Below the pieces are notes generated by a model. That model was not told where the DNA came from, ran no database searches, and was given only the letters and a program-made list of their open reading frames with translations. Below, piece by piece: positions 27,747-36,867 of a stretch of DNA of 48,093 bases; position 1 is the stretch's first letter; the number at the start of each line of letters is the position of its first letter. The DNA comes from Methylobacterium sp. J-068 (GTDB lineage Bacteria; Pseudomonadota; Alphaproteobacteria; Rhizobiales; Beijerinckiaceae): NCBI RefSeq assembly GCF_022829445.1, contig NZ_JAKSXY010000044.1, positions 1 to 48,093 on the forward strand, given 5' to 3'. Position numbers and translations under genes: made by a program.

Positions 27747-28459
27747 GCGGCCCGTGCTCCGCGGAAGGTACTGACGTCGACGATCCGCGTCGCCACCGCC
27801 GCGCGGATATCGGCGTCGTGGAAGATCCCGAGGATGCCGACGCCCGCCGCGCGCTTCTCGGCGATGAGGTCCACCACGACGGCGCGGTTCCGCGCGTCGA
27901 GGGAGGCGGTGGGCTCGTCCATGAGGAGGATCGGCCGCGCGGCGATGAGGCCGCGCGCGATGTTCACCCGCTGCTGCTCGCCGCCCGAGAAGGTGGCGGG
28001 CGGCAGCGCCCACAGGCGCTCGGGCAGGTCGAGGCGGGCCAGCAGGTCGCCCGCGCGGGTGCGGGCCGCCTCGGGGGTCAGCCCTCCCTCGATGCCGGCG
28101 GCTTCCACCACGGCGCGGGCGCCGACCCGGGGAATCACCCGCAGGAACTGCGAGACGTAAGCGAGGGTGGTGCGGCGAAGCCCCAGGATCTCGCGCGGCG
28201 CGGCGGTGGCGAGATCGACGACGCGGGTCCCGTCGTGGACCCGGATCGCCCCCGTGGCGCAGCGATAATTGCCGTAGGCCATCTTCAGCAGCGAGGACTT
28301 GCCCGCCCCCGAGGCGCCCCCCAGCACCACGCACTCGCCCGGATGGACCGCGAGGGTGGCGCCCGAGACGACGGGGAGCACGGTGCCGCCGCGCAGGTGC
28401 AGGGTGAAGCTCTTGCCCACCGCGTCGAAAGCCAGAAGGGGCGTCATGCGGGGCGTCAT
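27743..28459 (-). CDS. phnL: C-P lyase complex ABC-type ATPase PhnL
   Basis: 238 aa. Walker A GASGAGKSS near residues 48-56, ABC signature FSGGEQQRVNIARGL and Walker B ILLMDEPTASLD are intact. With PhnI, G and H it is needed to join phosphonate to ribose, displacing adenine from ATP. No membrane partner exists: it acts in the soluble complex. The start overlaps the phnK stop by 4 nt. Confidence 0.95.
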   Translation of the reverse strand: MTPRMTPLLAFDAVGKSFTLHLRGGTVLPVVSGATLAVHPGECVVLGGASGAGKSSLLKMAYGNYRCATGAIRVHDGTRVVDLATAAPREILGLRRTTLAYVSQFLRVIPRVGARAVVEAAGIEGGLTPEAARTRAGDLLARLDLPERLWALPPATFSGGEQQRVNIARGLIAARPILLMDEPTASLDARNRAVVVDLIAEKRAAGVGILGIFHDADIRAAVATRIVDVSTFRGARAA

Positions 28460-29229
28460 GCGGCGAGCACCGAGGAGACGAGGAGCTGGGTGTAGGCGGC
28501 CTGCGGATCGTCGAGCACCTGATCGGTCAGCCCGGTCTCGATCACCCGGCCGCCGCGCATCACCAGGACGCGGTGCGAGAGCAGGCGCGCCACGGCGAGG
28601 TCGTGGGTGACGATGATCACCGCGAGGCCGAGTTCGGCCACCAAACCCCGGATCGTGTCGAGGAGGCGGGCCTGCACGGAGACGTCGAGGCCCGAGGTCG
28701 GCTCGTCCATGAGCACGAGGCGCGGCGCGGTGACGAGGTTGCGGGCGATCTGCAGGCGCTGGCGCATACCGCCGGAGAAGCGCGTCGGCGGGTCGTCGAT
28801 CCGGTCGGGCGCGATCTCGACGCGGGCGAGCCAATCGAGGGCGGTGGCGCGGATGCGGCCGTAATGCCGCTCGCCGATGCCCATCAGGCGCTCGCCGACA
28901 TTGCCGCCGGCCGAGACCGCCATGCGCAGCCCTTGCGTGGAATCCTGGCGCACGAAGCCCCAGTCGGTGCGCATCAGGGCCCGGCGCTCGGCCGCGCTCA
29001 GGGCGGCGAGGTCGCGGGTGGCGCCGTCGCGCATGCGGTAGGCGACGGAGCCCGCATCGGCCGCGACCTCGCCGGCGACGAGCGAGAGCAGGGTCGACTT
29101 GCCGGAGCCGGATTCGCCCACCACCGCCAGCACCTCGCCGGGATCGAGGGTGAAGCCGATCCGGTCGCAGGCGCGGCGCCGGCCGTAGCTCTTGGTCAGG
29201 CCGTCGACGGTGAGCAGGGGCTCGGTCAT
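28456..29229 (-). CDS. phnK: C-P lyase complex ABC-type ATPase PhnK
   Basis: 257 aa. Walker A GESGSGKST at 38-46, the PhnK-typical WGFVRQDSTQGLRM, signature RFSGGMRQRLQIARNL and Walker B LVLMDEPTSGLD are present. PhnK docks on the PhnGHIJ core and couples ATP hydrolysis to its opening. The start overlaps phnJ by 4 nt. Confidence 0.96.
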   Translation of the reverse strand: MTEPLLTVDGLTKSYGRRRACDRIGFTLDPGEVLAVVGESGSGKSTLLSLVAGEVAADAGSVAYRMRDGATRDLAALSAAERRALMRTDWGFVRQDSTQGLRMAVSAGGNVGERLMGIGERHYGRIRATALDWLARVEIAPDRIDDPPTRFSGGMRQRLQIARNLVTAPRLVLMDEPTSGLDVSVQARLLDTIRGLVAELGLAVIIVTHDLAVARLLSHRVLVMRGGRVIETGLTDQVLDDPQAAYTQLLVSSVLAA

Positions 29230-30107
29230 GCGGCCTCTCCGGTATGCCCGTCCGCCCGGCGGGTCTCGCAATGGTCGGTGTCCGAGCAGACGAACATCCG
29301 CCCGCCGGCATCGTCGAGCACCACCTCGTCGAGATAGACGCCTTGCGCCCCGCAGAGCGCGCAGGGGTGCGCGAAGCTCTGGACCCGGAAGGGATGGTCC
29401 TCGAAGTCGAGGCTGCGCACCCGCGTGTAGGGCGGAATCGCGTAGATGCGCTTCTCGCGGCCCGCGCCGAAGAGCTGGAGCGCGGGGCAATCGTCCATCT
29501 TCGGGTTGTCGAATTTCGGGGTCGGGGAGGGGTCCATGACGTAGCGGCCCGCCACCTCCACCGGGTAGGCGTAGGTGGTGGCGATGTGGCCGTGGCGGGC
29601 GATGTCCTCGTAGAGCTTCACGTGCATGAGGCCGTACTCACCGAGCGCGTGGAGTTCGCGCGTCTCGGTCTCGCGCGGCTCGAGGAAGCGCAGGGGCTCG
29701 GGGATCGGCACCTGGTAGACCAGCACCTGCCCCTCGGCGAGCGGCGCCTCCGGGATGCGGTGGCGGGTCTGGATCACGGTGGCCCGCGCCGTCCGCGTCG
29801 TCGTGGCGACGCCGGCGGTGGCGGTGAAGAAGCGGCGGATCGAGACCGCGTTGGTGGTGTCGTCGGCCCCCTGGTCGATCACCTTGAGCACGTCCGACGC
29901 GCCGAGGATCGCGGCCGTCAGCTGCACGCCGCCGGTGCCCCAGCCATAGGGCATCGGCATCTCGCGGGCGGCGAAGGGGACCTGGTAGCCGGGGATCGCG
30001 ATGGCCTTGAGGATCGCCCGGCGGATCATCCGCTTCGTGCCCTCGTCGAGATAGGCGAAGTTGTAGCCGGTGCCGCCCGTGTCCGTGTCCGTGACCTGCG
30101 GGTTCAT
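29226..30107 (-). CDS. phnJ: Carbon-phosphorus lyase, radical-SAM subunit PhnJ
   Basis: 293 aa. It breaks the C-P bond of ribose-1-phosphonate 5-phosphate, releasing the alkane (methane from methylphosphonate) and the 1,2-cyclic phosphate. The atypical cluster motif Cx2Cx21C is complete: Cys249, Cys252 and Cys274. The catalytic Cys six residues further is Cys280, in CSDTDHC. Slightly longer than the E. coli protein at its C-terminus. It overlaps its neighbours by 4 nt on both sides, so its dosage is tied to PhnI and PhnK. Confidence 0.97.
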   Translation of the reverse strand: MNPQVTDTDTGGTGYNFAYLDEGTKRMIRRAILKAIAIPGYQVPFAAREMPMPYGWGTGGVQLTAAILGASDVLKVIDQGADDTTNAVSIRRFFTATAGVATTTRTARATVIQTRHRIPEAPLAEGQVLVYQVPIPEPLRFLEPRETETRELHALGEYGLMHVKLYEDIARHGHIATTYAYPVEVAGRYVMDPSPTPKFDNPKMDDCPALQLFGAGREKRIYAIPPYTRVRSLDFEDHPFRVQSFAHPCALCGAQGVYLDEVVLDDAGGRMFVCSDTDHCETRRADGHTGEAA

Positions 30108-31252
30108 TCGGCGGCCTCCCGCCGGGTGGGCTCTTCGAATTCTTGGGGCTGCGATTCTTGGGGCTCGGCTTCTTCGGGCACGGCGGCCCGCGCGGCGTGC
30201 TCGGCGCGCAGGCGCCGGACGAGGTCGAGCTCGGCCTGGAAGTCGACGTAGTGCGGCAGCTTCATGTGCTCGACGAAGCCCGTCGCCTGCAGGCTGTCGC
30301 AATGGGCCAGGACGAATTCCTGGTCCTGGGCCGGCACCACCACCGCCTCGCCGAGTTCGGCGGCCCGCAGCGAGCGGTCCACGAGCGCCATCGCCATGGC
30401 CTTGCGCTCGCCCTGACCGAAGACGAGGCCGTAGCCCCGGGTGAATTGCGGCGGCACCGCGCCGTGCCCCTGGAACTGGTTGATCATCTGGCACTCGGTC
30501 ATCTCGACCGTGCCGAGGCTGACCGGAAAGCCGAGCTCCTCGGGCGTGAACGCGAGCGCCACCGCGCCGACCCGGATCTCGCCGACGAAGGGATGGGTGC
30601 GGCCGTAGCCGCGCTGCGTGGAGTAGCCGAGCGCCAGGAGGAAGCCCTCGTCGCCCCGCGCCAGGGCCTGGAGCCGCAAGGCCCGGTCGGCCGGATAATC
30701 CACTGGCTCGCGGGTGAGGTCGCCGATGGGCGCGCCCACGTCCGGCGGGGAGGGTTCCAGCAGGCCGGCCTGCCCCAGGAGGTCGGTGACGCGCGGGCAG
30801 GCGGCCTCGTCCGGCTCGGCCTCGGCGGCCGGCGCGGGGGCGGCGCCCTCGGCCAGGGAGAAATCCACGAGGCGGTGGGTGTAGTCGAAGGTCGGGCCCA
30901 GCACCTGCCCGCCCGGCAGGTCCTTGAAGGTGGCGGAGATGCGCCGCGCCAGCGTCATCGCGCCGGTATCGAGGGCCTCCGTGGCGCCGAGGCGGGGCAG
31001 CGTGGTGCGATAGGCGCGCACCAGGAACACGGCCTCGACCACGTCGCCGCGCGCCTGCTTCAGGGCGAGCGCGGCGAGATCAGGGTCGTAGAGCGAGCCC
31101 TCCGTCATCACCCGGTCGACGAGGAGGCGCATCTGCTCGCGGATCTGCGCCACGCCCAGGTCGGGCACGGACGGGTCGCCGCGCCGGGTTTCCGCGAGGA
31201 GACGATGGGCGTTGTCGATGGCGGCCTCGCCGCCCTTCACGGCTACGTACAT
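30104..31252 (-). CDS. phnI: C-P lyase core subunit PhnI
   Basis: 382 aa. PhnI alone has nucleosidase activity on ATP/GTP, and with G, H and L it forms ribose-1-phosphonate triphosphate. Typical pieces are MYVAVKGGEAAIDNAHRLLA at the start, FDYTHRLVDFSLAEG, LALGYSTQRGYGRTHPFVGE and HMKLPHYVDFQAELDLVR. The last 20 residues are an acidic Glu/Pro/Gln tail built by a 15-bp tandem repeat at about 30139-30183. Confidence 0.96.
   Translation of the reverse strand: MYVAVKGGEAAIDNAHRLLAETRRGDPSVPDLGVAQIREQMRLLVDRVMTEGSLYDPDLAALALKQARGDVVEAVFLVRAYRTTLPRLGATEALDTGAMTLARRISATFKDLPGGQVLGPTFDYTHRLVDFSLAEGAAPAPAAEAEPDEAACPRVTDLLGQAGLLEPSPPDVGAPIGDLTREPVDYPADRALRLQALARGDEGFLLALGYSTQRGYGRTHPFVGEIRVGAVALAFTPEELGFPVSLGTVEMTECQMINQFQGHGAVPPQFTRGYGLVFGQGERKAMAMALVDRSLRAAELGEAVVVPAQDQEFVLAHCDSLQATGFVEHMKLPHYVDFQAELDLVRRLRAEHAARAAVPEEAEPQESQPQEFEEPTRREAAE
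30139..30183. repeat. 15-bp tandem repeat at the 3' end of phnI
   Basis: Two near-identical units (30139-30153, 30154-30168) and a degenerate third sit in frame in the phnI tail, giving a repeating Gln/Glu/Pro pentapeptide. Confidence 0.7.
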
Positions 31253-31262
31253 GGCAAGACCC

Positions 31263-31296
31263 CGATCACGACAAGACTTCGATCACGACGAGACCT
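31263..31296. repeat. 17-bp tandem duplication at the phnI/phnH junction
   Basis: CGATCACGACAAGACTT is followed at once by CGATCACGACGAGACCT (15 of 17 identical). It spans the phnH stop codon and part of the 30-nt gap before phnI, the only real gap inside the phnG-N operon. Confidence 0.7.
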
Positions 31297-31930
31297 CCGG
31301 GGCGACGGGGCGGGCCGAGCGCGGCAGGCCGGCGAGGCGTCCGGGCGCGACGAAGAGGAGGTCGATGCCCTGCGGAAAGCCGGCCTGGTTCGCGACGAGG
31401 CGGGCGACCCAGTCGGCCGGCAGGGGGCCCGCACCGAACCGCGTCGCTTCCCGGAGGCCCGGCCCCGCGAAGGCGGGGCCCGCGTCGTTCGACAGGGTCT
31501 CGACGGCCAGGATCAGGGTCGCGGAGGCATCCGGGTGGGCGAGAGTACCCTGCGCGAACGCCGTGAAGGCCGGACACCGCGCCGGATCGGCGATCAGCGC
31601 GAAGGTCGCCCGCTCCGGCTCGGCGACGATCGGCGCGCCGGTGTGGAAACGCAGGAACGCGGCGACCGCCGGTTCGGCGCGCAAGGGCGCATCGAGCCAG
31701 ACCGGCGTGTCGGCGTCGACGAGAGCCAGGGCCAGGGCCGCGAGTTCCGGGGTGAGCGGGGCGGGGGGCGCCAGGGCGGTGACGAGGGGACCGATCCGGC
31801 CGGGCCGGCTCAGGGCCTCCATCGCGGCGCGGAACACGCCCTGCGCGTCGTGAACGGGATCGGGGAAGCCGCGGGCGAGGGGGCGGGTAAGGGGGCGGGC
31901 GAGAGCGGCGTCGACGGAAGCGCGCGCCAT
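31283..31930 (-). CDS. phnH: C-P lyase core subunit PhnH
   Basis: 215 aa. A structural subunit of the PhnGHIJ core. It starts with a family-like region FPDPVHDAQGVFRAAMEALS, and LPADWVARLVANQAGFPQGIDLLFVAPG near the end is the conserved finish. The N-terminal 20 residues are an extra Ala/Arg/Pro-rich stretch. ATG 31930 shares its A with the phnG stop (TGATG), indicating coupling. Confidence 0.93.
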   Translation of the reverse strand: MARASVDAALARPLTRPLARGFPDPVHDAQGVFRAAMEALSRPGRIGPLVTALAPPAPLTPELAALALALVDADTPVWLDAPLRAEPAVAAFLRFHTGAPIVAEPERATFALIADPARCPAFTAFAQGTLAHPDASATLILAVETLSNDAGPAFAGPGLREATRFGAGPLPADWVARLVANQAGFPQGIDLLFVAPGRLAGLPRSARPVAPEVSS

Positions 31931-32409
31931 CAATCCTCTCCCCGCGCCAGGGTGAAGAAGTTCACCCGCGTCGCCGCGACCTTGCGGGCCGCCCGGGCCG
32001 CCGCCGCCGCCCGACGCTCGGCGATCGCGGCGAGCGCCGCCTCAATCGCCGGTCGCGCCTCCGGGCGCTGCCAATGCGCGTCGAGGATGGCCGCGAGGCG
32101 CGCCCGCGCCCGGTCGCGGCCGAGATGGTAGGCAAAGCCCGTCTCGCCGCCGGGCAGGCGCACGGCGGCCCGCGTGACCGTGGCCTCGCCGGCGTTGAAG
32201 GGACGGCCGTCGCCGCCGATTCGCCCGCGCACCATCACGAGGCCGGTCTCCGGCGGGCGCAGGTTCTCGGCCGCGAGGCCTGCCCCGGCCCGTGCCAGAG
32301 CCTCGCGCAGCTCGTCGCACGTCGCCATGCCGGCCCGCGCCATCGCGATTTGCCGCGCGGAAACGTCTGGCGTCCCGGGGTCGGGTGGTGTTTGGCTGGC
32401 GCTCGGCAT
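31930..32409 (-). CDS. phnG: C-P lyase core subunit PhnG
   Basis: 159 aa. First gene of the catalytic operon phnG-H-I-J-K-L-M-N. RQIAMARAGMATCDELREAL, LRPPETGLVMVRGRIGGDG, FNAGEATVTRAAVRLP and GFAYHLGRDRARARLAAILDAHWQ are standard PhnG segments. Its start lies 73 nt from the divergent phnF start, with the PhnF-type palindrome between them. Confidence 0.95.
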   Translation of the reverse strand: MPSASQTPPDPGTPDVSARQIAMARAGMATCDELREALARAGAGLAAENLRPPETGLVMVRGRIGGDGRPFNAGEATVTRAAVRLPGGETGFAYHLGRDRARARLAAILDAHWQRPEARPAIEAALAAIAERRAAAAARAARKVAATRVNFFTLARGED

Positions 32410-32428
32410 CAATGGCTGTCTCCAAACA

Positions 32429-32446
32429 TGTCTATATGTGTAGACA
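32429..32446. promoter_or_regulatory. Palindrome between phnG and phnF, probable PhnF operator
   Basis: TGTCTA-TATGTG-TAGACA is a perfect 6-bp inverted repeat with a 6-bp spacer. It contains the GT-N-TA...TA-N-AC pattern of HutC-type GntR operators and is placed to control both divergent genes. Confidence 0.78.
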
Positions 32447-32482
32447 AGTGGATCAATCGACGCAAGGATTTTCGGGCACGTC

Positions 32483-33265
32483 ATGGATGAGGCGAGCGAC
32501 ACGCGCGTGACGGACCTTCGATCCGTGACGGACCTGCGGCCCGTGACGGCCCTGCGGCGAGGGGGCGGCCTGGCCGCTTGGCGGCAGATCGCGGACGCGC
32601 TGGCGCAGGATATTCGCGACGGGGCGTTCGCCGCCGGGGCGCAGCTTCCCGCCGAATCGGCGCTGGCCGCGCGCTTCGGCGTGAACCGGCACACGGTGCG
32701 CCGGGCGCTCGGCGTGCTGGCCGAGGACGGGCTGGTGCGGACGAGCCAGGGCAGGGGCAGCTTCGTGGAGCAGGGGCCGATCCCCTACCCGATCGGGCCC
32801 CGGACCCGGTTCTCCGAGATCGTGTCGCGCGCTGGCCGCGAGGCCTGGGGCGACCTCCTGTCGGCCACGACGGTGCCGGCCGATGCGGGCTGGGCGGAGG
32901 CGCTGGGCATCGCGCCCGGCGCTGCGATCCTCGCCCTCCTGACCCTGCACCGGGCCGACGGCGCGCCGATCTCGACGGCCCGGACCTGCCTGCCGCTGCC
33001 GCGCTTCGCCGGCTTCGACGCCGCTTACGCCGCCAGCGGCTCGATCACCCGCGCCTATGCCGGGTTCGGCGTGGCGGACTACACCCGGCACTCGACCCGG
33101 ATCGGCGCCCGCCCGGCCAGTCCCGAGGAGGCCGAGCGCCTCGACATCGCCCCCGGCCGCACCCTGATCGCGCTCTCGAGCGTGAACGTCGATGCCGAGG
33201 GCCGGCGCATCCAGGCGACGCGCAGCCTGTTCGCCGCCGACCGGGTGGAACTGGTGGTGGAATAG
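32483..33265 (+). CDS. phnF: GntR-family (HutC type) phosphonate operon repressor
   Basis: 260 aa. Winged helix at about residues 28-95 (LAQDIRDGAFAAGAQLPAES, then FGVNRHTVRRALGVLAEDGL) and a C-terminal UTRA ligand domain (about 110-258). It should repress phnG-N by binding the palindrome before its own gene. The N-terminus has an extra VTDLR/VTALR repeat encoded by an 18-bp tandem repeat at 32506-32559. It is the only plus-strand gene inside the cluster; it ends 3 nt before the opposing phnE2 end. Confidence 0.9.
   Translation: MDEASDTRVTDLRSVTDLRPVTALRRGGGLAAWRQIADALAQDIRDGAFAAGAQLPAESALAARFGVNRHTVRRALGVLAEDGLVRTSQGRGSFVEQGPIPYPIGPRTRFSEIVSRAGREAWGDLLSATTVPADAGWAEALGIAPGAAILALLTLHRADGAPISTARTCLPLPRFAGFDAAYAASGSITRAYAGFGVADYTRHSTRIGARPASPEEAERLDIAPGRTLIALSSVNVDAEGRRIQATRSLFAADRVELVVE
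32506..32559. repeat. 18-bp tandem repeat, three copies, in the 5' end of phnF
   Basis: Units begin CGTGACGG at 32506, 32524 and 32542. They are in frame and give RVTDLR-SVTDLR-PVTALR. The stretch precedes the winged helix and is not part of the family fold. Confidence 0.8.
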
Positions 33266-33268
33266 GCG

Positions 33269-34120
33269 CTAGCGCGCCGCGCCCCCGATCAGCGCCCGGC
33301 GCAGGCGCCCCGAGACGGCATCGATCCCCGCGACGGTGACGAGGATCATCAGGATCAGGAAGGCGACCTGGCGCAGTTCGAGCACGCGGATCAGTTCCGT
33401 GAGGTACTGGCCGATGCCGCCCGCGCCCACGATGCCGATGATGGTGGCCGAGCGGGTGTTCGATTCGAACAGGTACAGCACCTGACTGCCGAGCACCGGC
33501 AGCACCGCCGGGACGATGCCGAAGCGGATGCGGTGCAGTTCGGCGCCGCCCGAGGCGGAGACGCCCTCGCCGGCCTTGCCGTCGACGGTCTCGACCGCCT
33601 CCGAGAACAACTTGCCCAGGGCCCCGAAATCCGAGCAGGCGATGGCGAGCGCCCCCGCGAAGGGGCCGAGCCCGACGACGTTGATCCAGATCAGCGCCCA
33701 GATCAGCACGTCGACGGACCGGACCACGTCGAGGCCGCGCCGGACGGCGAAATGCGCGAAGGGGTTCGGCACGACGTTGCGGGCGGCCAGGAACGCCACC
33801 GGAAACGCGAGGCACGCCGCCGCCAGGGTGCCGATGAAGGCGATGCCGAGGGTCTCGGCAAGCGCGTGCAGGAAGACCCAGCCACGGCCGCCGGCCTCGG
33901 GCGGCAGCATCAGCAGGCTGAATTCGCCGAGGCGCCCGAGGCCGGCGAGAAGGCGGGCGGCGGAAAAATCGAGCCGGACCATCGCGTAGGCGGCGAGCGC
34001 GACGAGGCCGGCGACCGCGAGGCCGGCGAGGACATGCGCGCGCCGGGCCGGCCGGAAACACTCCGGGTAGCGCTGCCGCAGGGCGGCGATCTCGGCCGGG
34101 GAGGGCGTCGGCGGGCTCAT
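33269..34120 (-). CDS. phnE: Phosphonate ABC transporter permease (second)
   Basis: 283 aa with about six membrane helices. The EAA-like loop is GAGGIGQYLTELIRVLELRQ, and LGKLFSEAVETVDGKAGEGV, SGGAELHRIRFGIVPAVLPV and FESNTRSATIIGIV mark the PhnE family. It pairs with the other PhnE. The start overlaps the stop of the upstream permease gene by 4 nt. The 3' end faces the phnF end at 3 nt with no terminator between. Confidence 0.94.
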   Translation of the reverse strand: MSPPTPSPAEIAALRQRYPECFRPARRAHVLAGLAVAGLVALAAYAMVRLDFSAARLLAGLGRLGEFSLLMLPPEAGGRGWVFLHALAETLGIAFIGTLAAACLAFPVAFLAARNVVPNPFAHFAVRRGLDVVRSVDVLIWALIWINVVGLGPFAGALAIACSDFGALGKLFSEAVETVDGKAGEGVSASGGAELHRIRFGIVPAVLPVLGSQVLYLFESNTRSATIIGIVGAGGIGQYLTELIRVLELRQVAFLILMILVTVAGIDAVSGRLRRALIGGAAR

Positions 34121-34995
34121 CGCAGGCCTCCGAGCAGCCGGTGGCGCAGGCGCTCCGTGCCGAGGTCGATCGCCATCACGGTGAGCATGACGAGGACCAG
34201 GATCGCGCTGACGTCGGCGTAGTAGAAGTTGCGAATCGCGACGAGGAGTTCCTGCCCGATCCCGCCGGCCCCGACGAAGCCCATCACGCCCGCGCCGCGC
34301 ACGTTGATCTCGAAGCGCAGGAGCCCGTAGGAGACGAAGTTCGAGAGCACCTGCGGCAGCACGGCGAAGCGCAGGATCTCGATCCGGCCGGCCCCGGCGG
34401 CGGTGAGGCTCTCCACGGGCTTCATGTCGATGTTCTCGACCACCTCGGAGAACAGCTTGCCCAGGGCCCCCGTGCTGTGGATCGCGATGGCGAGCACGCC
34501 CACCATCGGGCCGAGGCCGAAGGCGATGACGAAGATCAGCGCGAACACGATCTCCGGGACCGTGCGGCCGAATTCCAGCCCGCGCCGGACGAGGAAACGG
34601 ACCGTCCGGCCCTGGGTCACGTTGGCGGCGGCGGAGAAGCACAGGAGGAAGCCGCCGACGGCGCCGAGCAGGGTGCCGAGATAGGCCATCAGCAGGGTCT
34701 CGCCCAGGAGCGCGAGCCATTTCGGCCAGCCCCAGTACCATTCGGCGAGGTCGCCCCGCAGGTGTCCGAGGGTCAGGGGCGGCAGGATCTGGGCGATGTA
34801 GGCGGTGAATTTTCCGAGGTTGGCCGCCAGCAGCCACGGGCGCACCTCGGCGGCCCGCGCGGCGAGCGCGGTGAGGACGACCAGCACCGCGAGGCCGAGC
34901 CAGGCCCGCCGCCGGGTCGCGGCGGCGGCGCCGTCATAGGCCCCCGCCAGGGCGGCGGCCCGGTCGGGGGACAACGGCGTGATCCGTTCAGGCAT
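34117..34995 (-). CDS. phnE: Phosphonate ABC transporter permease (first)
   Basis: 292 aa, membrane helices near residues 33-48 and then five more in the C-terminal two thirds. LGKLFSEVVENIDMKPVESL and FEINVRGAGVMGFVGAGGIGQELL (EAA loop) match its partner's motifs. Two PhnE proteins giving a heterodimeric channel is common in Rhizobiales. About 40 nt separate it from phnD. Confidence 0.94.
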   Translation of the reverse strand: MPERITPLSPDRAAALAGAYDGAAAATRRRAWLGLAVLVVLTALAARAAEVRPWLLAANLGKFTAYIAQILPPLTLGHLRGDLAEWYWGWPKWLALLGETLLMAYLGTLLGAVGGFLLCFSAAANVTQGRTVRFLVRRGLEFGRTVPEIVFALIFVIAFGLGPMVGVLAIAIHSTGALGKLFSEVVENIDMKPVESLTAAGAGRIEILRFAVLPQVLSNFVSYGLLRFEINVRGAGVMGFVGAGGIGQELLVAIRNFYYADVSAILVLVMLTVMAIDLGTERLRHRLLGGLR

Positions 34996-35034
34996 GCGGG
35001 GAACCCGGCGCAGGCGTCCGGAGGGCCGCGCGGA

Positions 35035-35961
35035 TCAGGACTTGCGGCGCTGGTCGTCGTTGAACTTCAGCATCTCGATGATCGGCTGGTAATCCTTCAG
35101 GGTCACGGGCGTGAGGCCGAGATCCTTGCCGTCCGAGAGCCGGTCGAAGGCCGCCTTGTCGGCCGTGGGCAGGTCCACCAAGGCCTGGCGGAGCTTCGCC
35201 TTGAGGTCGTCGGGCAGGCTCGCCAGCATGGCGAAGGGCCCCTCGGGCAGGAAGTCGGACTTGAACACCACGCGGAAGTCGTCCTGGCTCATCGAGCGGC
35301 CGTCGGGCTTCCTGAGCAGCCCCTTGGCCGCCATGCGGGTCACCATGGTGTCGGTGTCGGTGTTGTAGAGGTTCGCGGCGGCGTCCACCGTCCCCTGGAC
35401 GAGGGCGAGCACGGCGTTCTCGTGACTGCCGGCATAGACGGTCCTGCCGAAGAACGCGTCCACCGGGTGGCCGGCCTTGTGCAGGAAGAAGCGCGGCGCC
35501 TGGTTGCCGGAGGTGGAGTTGGGATCGACCAGGGCGAGGTTCCGGCCCTTCAGGTCCGCGATCGTCCTGTACGGGCTGTCGGCGCGCACGTAGATCACCG
35601 AATAGTAGCCCGATGCGCCGGTGTCGTGGCGCTGGTTGACGATCGGCTCCACCTTGACGCCGGTCATCACCGCGCGGGCGAAGGAGGCCGGACCGTAGAA
35701 GGCGAGCTGGGCGTTGCCGGCGCGCTGGCTCTCGATCACGGCGGCGTAGTCGTTGGCGATGCGCAGCCTCACCGGCACGCCGAGGGCCTTCGAGAGATAG
35801 GCGGTCATCGGCGCGTAGCGGTCCGCGGTGCCGGACGCGTTCTCGGCCGGGATCACCGCCAGGGTCAGTTCCGGATAGGCCGCCTTCCAGTCCTGCGCGG
35901 CGACCGGCGGGGCGAGGAGCGCGAGCGCGATGGCGCCGGCGAGGGTGCGACGGGTCAGCAT
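35035..35961 (-). CDS. phnD: Phosphonate-binding periplasmic protein
   Basis: 308 aa with a clear signal peptide (RRTLAGAIALALLAPPVAAQ). The PBP2/PhnD fold is seen in LTLAVIPAENASGTADRYAP, AQLAFYGPASFARA, LALVDPNSTSGNQAPRFFL and VVFKSDFLPEGPF. Tyr and Ser/Thr of these loops bind the phosphonate group in homologues. It delivers phosphonates to PhnC-PhnE. ATG 35961 is chosen because it opens the signal peptide. Confidence 0.95.
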   Translation of the reverse strand: MLTRRTLAGAIALALLAPPVAAQDWKAAYPELTLAVIPAENASGTADRYAPMTAYLSKALGVPVRLRIANDYAAVIESQRAGNAQLAFYGPASFARAVMTGVKVEPIVNQRHDTGASGYYSVIYVRADSPYRTIADLKGRNLALVDPNSTSGNQAPRFFLHKAGHPVDAFFGRTVYAGSHENAVLALVQGTVDAAANLYNTDTDTMVTRMAAKGLLRKPDGRSMSQDDFRVVFKSDFLPEGPFAMLASLPDDLKAKLRQALVDLPTADKAAFDRLSDGKDLGLTPVTLKDYQPIIEMLKFNDDQRRKS

Positions 35962-35990
35962 GGGACTCTCCCGGAGGAACGGCACAGGGA

Positions 35991-36788
35991 TCAGGCGACG
36001 AGGGCTGTGGGGTAGGCAGCGCGGGGGGAGGCGGGCGCGTCGAGCACCTCGCCCGCCTCCAGCCCATAGAGCCGGCGGGCCACCTCGTCGGTGAGGTCGG
36101 CGGGCGCGCCGTCGAACACGAGGCGGCCATCGGCGAGGCCGACGAGGCGGTCGCAGAAGCTGCGCGCGAGGTCGAGGGAGTGCAGGTTGCACAGCACGGT
36201 GATGCCGTGGCGGCGGTTGGCCTCGGCGAGGGCGTCCATGACGATGCGGGTGTTGCGCGGATCGAGGGAGGCGACGGGCTCGTCGGCCAGGATGACGTCC
36301 GGCGCCTGCATCATCGCCCGCGCGATGGCGACGCGCTGCTGCTGGCCGCCGGAGAGCTGGTCGGCGCGATGGCCCGCGAAGGCGCCCATGCCGAAAGCGT
36401 CGAGGGCGCCGAGCGCCAGGGCGCGCTCGCCCTCCGACCAGAGCTTGAGGAGCGAGCGGTGCCGCGGCACCTCCGACAGCCGGCCCATCAGCACGTTGCT
36501 CAGCACGTCGAGCCGACCGACGAGGTGGAATTGCTGGAAGATCATGGCGCAGCGCGCCCGCCAGCGCCGCAGGTCGCGGCCGCGCAGGGCCGTGACGTCG
36601 AGACCATCGAACAGGATGCGTCCGCCGGTGGGCTCGGCGAGGCGGTTGATCATGCGCAGCAGGGTCGACTTGCCGGCCCCGGAGCGCCCGATCACACCCA
36701 CGAAGGCGCCGCGCGGGATGGTGAGCGAGACGCCGTCCACCGCGCGCCGATCACCGTATTGACGGGTGAGATCTTCGAAGATCAGCAT
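35991..36788 (-). CDS. phnC: Phosphonate ABC transporter ATP-binding protein
   Basis: 265 aa. Walker [10 protein letters not shown] at 34-42, signature [16 protein letters not shown], Walker [13 protein letters not shown], and the PhnC-specific [20 protein letters not shown]. First gene of phnC-D-E-E, with a Pho box 46 nt before its start. It energises phosphonate import. Confidence 0.96.
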   Translation of the reverse strand: MLIFEDLTRQYGDRRAVDGVSLTIPRGAFVGVIGRSGAGKSTLLRMINRLAEPTGGRILFDGLDVTALRGRDLRRWRARCAMIFQQFHLVGRLDVLSNVLMGRLSEVPRHRSLLKLWSEGERALALGALDAFGMGAFAGHRADQLSGGQQQRVAIARAMMQAPDVILADEPVASLDPRNTRIVMDALAEANRRHGITVLCNLHSLDLARSFCDRLVGLADGRLVFDGAPADLTDEVARRLYGLEAGEVLDAPASPRAAYPTALVA

Positions 36789-36833
36789 GACGTTGTCCGG
36801 CGGAAACGGTGTATTCCGGTAAACGCCTCCCGC

Positions 36834-36851
36834 ACGACAGGAGAATGACAG
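36834..36851 (-). promoter_or_regulatory. Pho box upstream of phnC
   Basis: Read on the minus strand, CTGTCAT-TCTC-CTGTCGT matches the PhoB consensus repeats at 13 of 14 positions with the right 4-bp spacer. It lies 46 nt before the phnC start, so phosphate starvation should activate the transporter genes. Confidence 0.85.
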
Positions 36852-36867
36852 TATTCGGCTAAATACT
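36850..36867. promoter_or_regulatory. Inverted repeat next to the phnC Pho box
   Basis: AGTATT-CGGCTA-AATACT is a perfect 6-bp inverted repeat directly upstream of the Pho box and reaching into the stop codon of the preceding gene. A related sequence, GTATTCCGGTAAAC, occurs at 36811-36824 on the other side of the box. It may be a second regulator's site. Confidence 0.45.
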